Shown here: piece by piece, positions 61,798 to 64,000 of the stretch
Layout of the letters: the number at the start of each line of letters is the position of its first letter
Numbering within the stretch: the first letter of the stretch is position 1
Origin: Rotaria socialis
Taxonomy: Eukaryota; Rotifera; Eurotatoria; Philodinida; Philodinidae
Assembly (NCBI GenBank): GCA_905331475.1
Contig: CAJNYU010001792.1
Span: 149,470 to 213,469, forward strand
DNA: 64,000 nt
Direction: 5' to 3'
The notes under the pieces: model-generated
Database searches by the model: none
The model's input: only the letters and a program-made list of their open reading frames with translations
Told to the model about the DNA's origin: nothing
Translations under genes and position numbers: made by a program

Positions 61798-63239
61798 CTA
61801 CTGGTTTTCTCTGACAACTGTAACACTTGGCCATCAAAATACTAGGGCTAGGGTTTTATATTTGTGTGCATCGACAAATGATTTTAATCCTTGGTCATGA
61901 AGAGACGAATCAATATTTACAAGAAAGTTAAAACCAATTGCTTTTCAGTAGTCAACAAACAATAACAGCTATTTTCGTTGCTGTTGATGAGGATTGTGAA
62001 CTATCTGAGAAAGGTGTCGATGAACGTTTCTTGCTTGAAGAAGTATCAAAAGAGACGTCGGTTGCATAGAACCATCTCTAACAAGGTCAAGATTAATGAT
62101 CAGTCATAATTCGATTCGACAAACAAATGATTATTTAAATTAAAAAAAGTCAAAATGAATTTTATCTTTTAGAATAAAACGCGTTTCAACGAGTTTTTCA
62201 TAAATAAACACGTTCAAATCATTGCACATATATATTTTATTTTGCAACTATCAACAGACTCAAACTTTGGACTTGTAAATTGACTTACTTGATGCAGTTG
62301 AGCCCTACTTTTAGTTAACATTATAGTATAATTACAAGTATATACTTAGTGAATACATGAAGAAATTTTGTGTTTTATTGGGAACTTTCCAAAGTTTCGA
62401 AATACTTATTCTGCCTTTTCCATGTCAATGATAATATATACTTAACTAGAGCTAATTTCAATATTTCCTAGGTTTAGCATTTTCTTTTCAACTTCTTTTT
62501 AATGTCAATTTGCATTAATTTAAATATAAAATCAATCTCAATGATGAGAAGTTACTTTCAAAAGAAATTAAAATTATCCAACATAAAATATAGGTAATTA
62601 GTGGCATTTTTATTTGATTCATCACTAGATAAAATACTGACAAAAACTTCTACGTATATAGATAGCATATCTGTATAAATATTTAAGCTGTCAGGAGAGA
62701 GAAGAAGAATACTAAACGATTACCTAAACAAAGTATAATAAAATAAACAAATAGTATATGTTCTTTCTTTTATTTGACTATTCGAAGTAATTTGGCAGAG
62801 GTACTTTTCGTCATTCTTTTCGTGTAACTTGTAGTTAGCAGAATATTCTTTCTGAAGAAAAAAGGTTCGCTTTTTCTCTTTGAAACTTTTTTAATCTCAA
62901 TAGTGTTTGTTTTTCTCTCCTATTTGATAATTCTCTAAAAATGCATACTGTTTATGAGCATGAAATGTTTTTATTTGATTTTCTAGCTAGAGTGTGTCAA
63001 AGCCAAATGAAACATCTTTTTTAAAGATATAGTGTTGGTTGCAAGGGGGAAACGACGGATTCCGGATTCCCAAGATTCCCGGTATTCTCGGAACTTTTAT
63101 AATAACGAATGACATTCCAGAAATTCGTATTTAACCTCTATGATCTTCACTCTAGTTCCGAAAATCTCATAGAGCTCAGTGCTAAGGCTCCACTGCTTTA
63201 TCAAATGACTAGAAAAGCTGCATTAAACTATTGAGGAAA
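61798..63239. other. intergenic, no gene seen
   Basis: AT-rich; no gene, RNA or strong repeat recognised. A sequence near 63050-63100 (GATTCCGGATTCCCAAGATT) contains local GATTCC repeats only. Confidence 0.4.
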
Positions 63240-63247
63240 AGTATTTC

Positions 63248-63600
63248 CTAGCGAACTTTTGTTTTCATATGCTTGACCTGCCCAGACATCAAGATTTGTC
63301 CATAGCTCATCCCTTTCTTGTTCAAGAATCTCAAGAAAGCGACGTGCATGGGAGAGAGAATTTCATTAATATCGTGATTAAAAACACTAGATATAATTTC
63401 GACTTGCGAAATTATAGCCAGGAGGAAAATATTCGATCTGGAAAGTGATTGGAACTCAAAACTACCACTTTTTGCATGCAATTTTTTTCTTATGCTCATG
63501 GAATGCGCCGCCCTCCAGATTTGTCCACAGTGCATGACATTCTTGTTTCAAATGCTCATGTATTTCATGTGCATACCACAAGGTAGTTCACTGGGACTAT
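63248..63600 (-). pseudogene. decayed coding remnant with a two-copy repeat
   Basis: Minus-strand frames read two related segments: HEIHEHLKQECHALWTNLEG (about 63500-63580) and FLEILEQERDELWTNLD (about 63288-63345). They share the pattern L-x-Q-E-x-x-x-L-W-T-N-L and lie in different or interrupted frames. It looks like the debris of a helical repeat protein. The family is not recognised, and the annotation as pseudogene is tentative. Confidence 0.35.
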
Positions 63601-64000
63601 CTATTTTTAAAATTCTAGACACTTAACCTAATTGGATGGGTATCGAGTCCATTTTGACAACTTGGCAGTTTGCTTTCGTATTCTTAAGAGAAAATGCCCG
63701 AGGCAGCATAACAAACAGCAGCAAGGAATACGATAAATTAATGAGATACAAGAAATATGTCGAATCAAATGAATCTATAGCATCTTATGTGCAATCTGTT
63801 ATTCATTCAGTGATCTGATAGCTAAACATGTCTAAATCAATTAGGTAGTAGCACAGCCGTTCAGTCTATTAAAAGACAAGCGACTCTCTATCTATGACTA
63901 ATTTGCTTTTGGCATCAATTTTTACACAAGAGGAATAATAGTTTGAGATTGAAGGAGAAATTGACTCGGGGGCTCTTATTATATGAAATTGAGATTTATC
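63601..64000. other. window end, nothing identified
   Basis: A 60-codon frame at 63636 (+) has no domain. The window ends without a recognisable gene. Confidence 0.4.

Overview
The window is eukaryotic nuclear DNA from a small-genome invertebrate, most likely a bdelloid rotifer (Rotaria/Adineta type). The grounds are AT-rich sequence, many introns of about 50-70 bp with clean GT/AG borders, animal-only families (Eph receptor, C3orf38, selenoprotein N), and a decayed NHL-repeat gene of the kind abundant in bdelloids. The species call is inference; the animal call is firm. No tRNA, rRNA, CRISPR array or prokaryotic feature was seen.

Layout. 0-4 kb: a C2H2 zinc-finger gene (+) and a syntaxin-like Qa-SNARE gene (-) whose intron carries a repeat-rich insertion. 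5-11 kb: a mobile-element-rich stretch with an NHL pseudogene, a 1.3 kb foldback repeat interrupted by a GC-rich insert, and a 2 kb hAT-like element (8-bp target duplication) that contains an internal tandem duplication and a second hAT-like element nested in it, also with an 8-bp duplication. 13-16 kb: an RNA-binding protein with four RRMs (-). 18-20.5 kb: selenoprotein N (+), with an in-frame UGA in its SCUG motif and a candidate SECIS element in the 3' UTR. 21.7-23 kb: TVP23 (-), head to head with ACBD3/GCP60 (+, 23.3-27.2 kb). 27.6-30.5 kb: C3orf38 homologue (+), convergent with an RNase T2 gene (-, 30.6-32.3 kb). 34.5-35.9 kb: a four-helix membrane protein and a secreted orphan protein (+). 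38.3-43.7 kb: a full Eph receptor tyrosine kinase (-). 43.7-50.7 kb: 7 kb without a recognisable gene. 50.7-53.5 kb: two disordered orphan proteins (-). 54.5-55.5 kb: a sterol-desaturase-family enzyme (-). 55.7-59.5 kb: PUS1 pseudouridine synthase (-), with three phase-matched, apparently mutually exclusive penultimate exons. 60.5-61.5 kb: a 966-bp element with near-perfect 270-bp inverted arms and an 8-bp target duplication. The last 2.5 kb holds a short repeat copy and a decayed coding remnant.

There are no operons; genes are independent housekeeping and signalling loci. Loose themes are Golgi/secretory traffic (syntaxin, TVP23, ACBD3) and ER function (SELENON, sterol desaturase). The most notable observations are the PUS1 exon cluster, the UGA/SECIS pair of SELENON, the fused four-RRM protein, and three elements with exact 8-bp target duplications.
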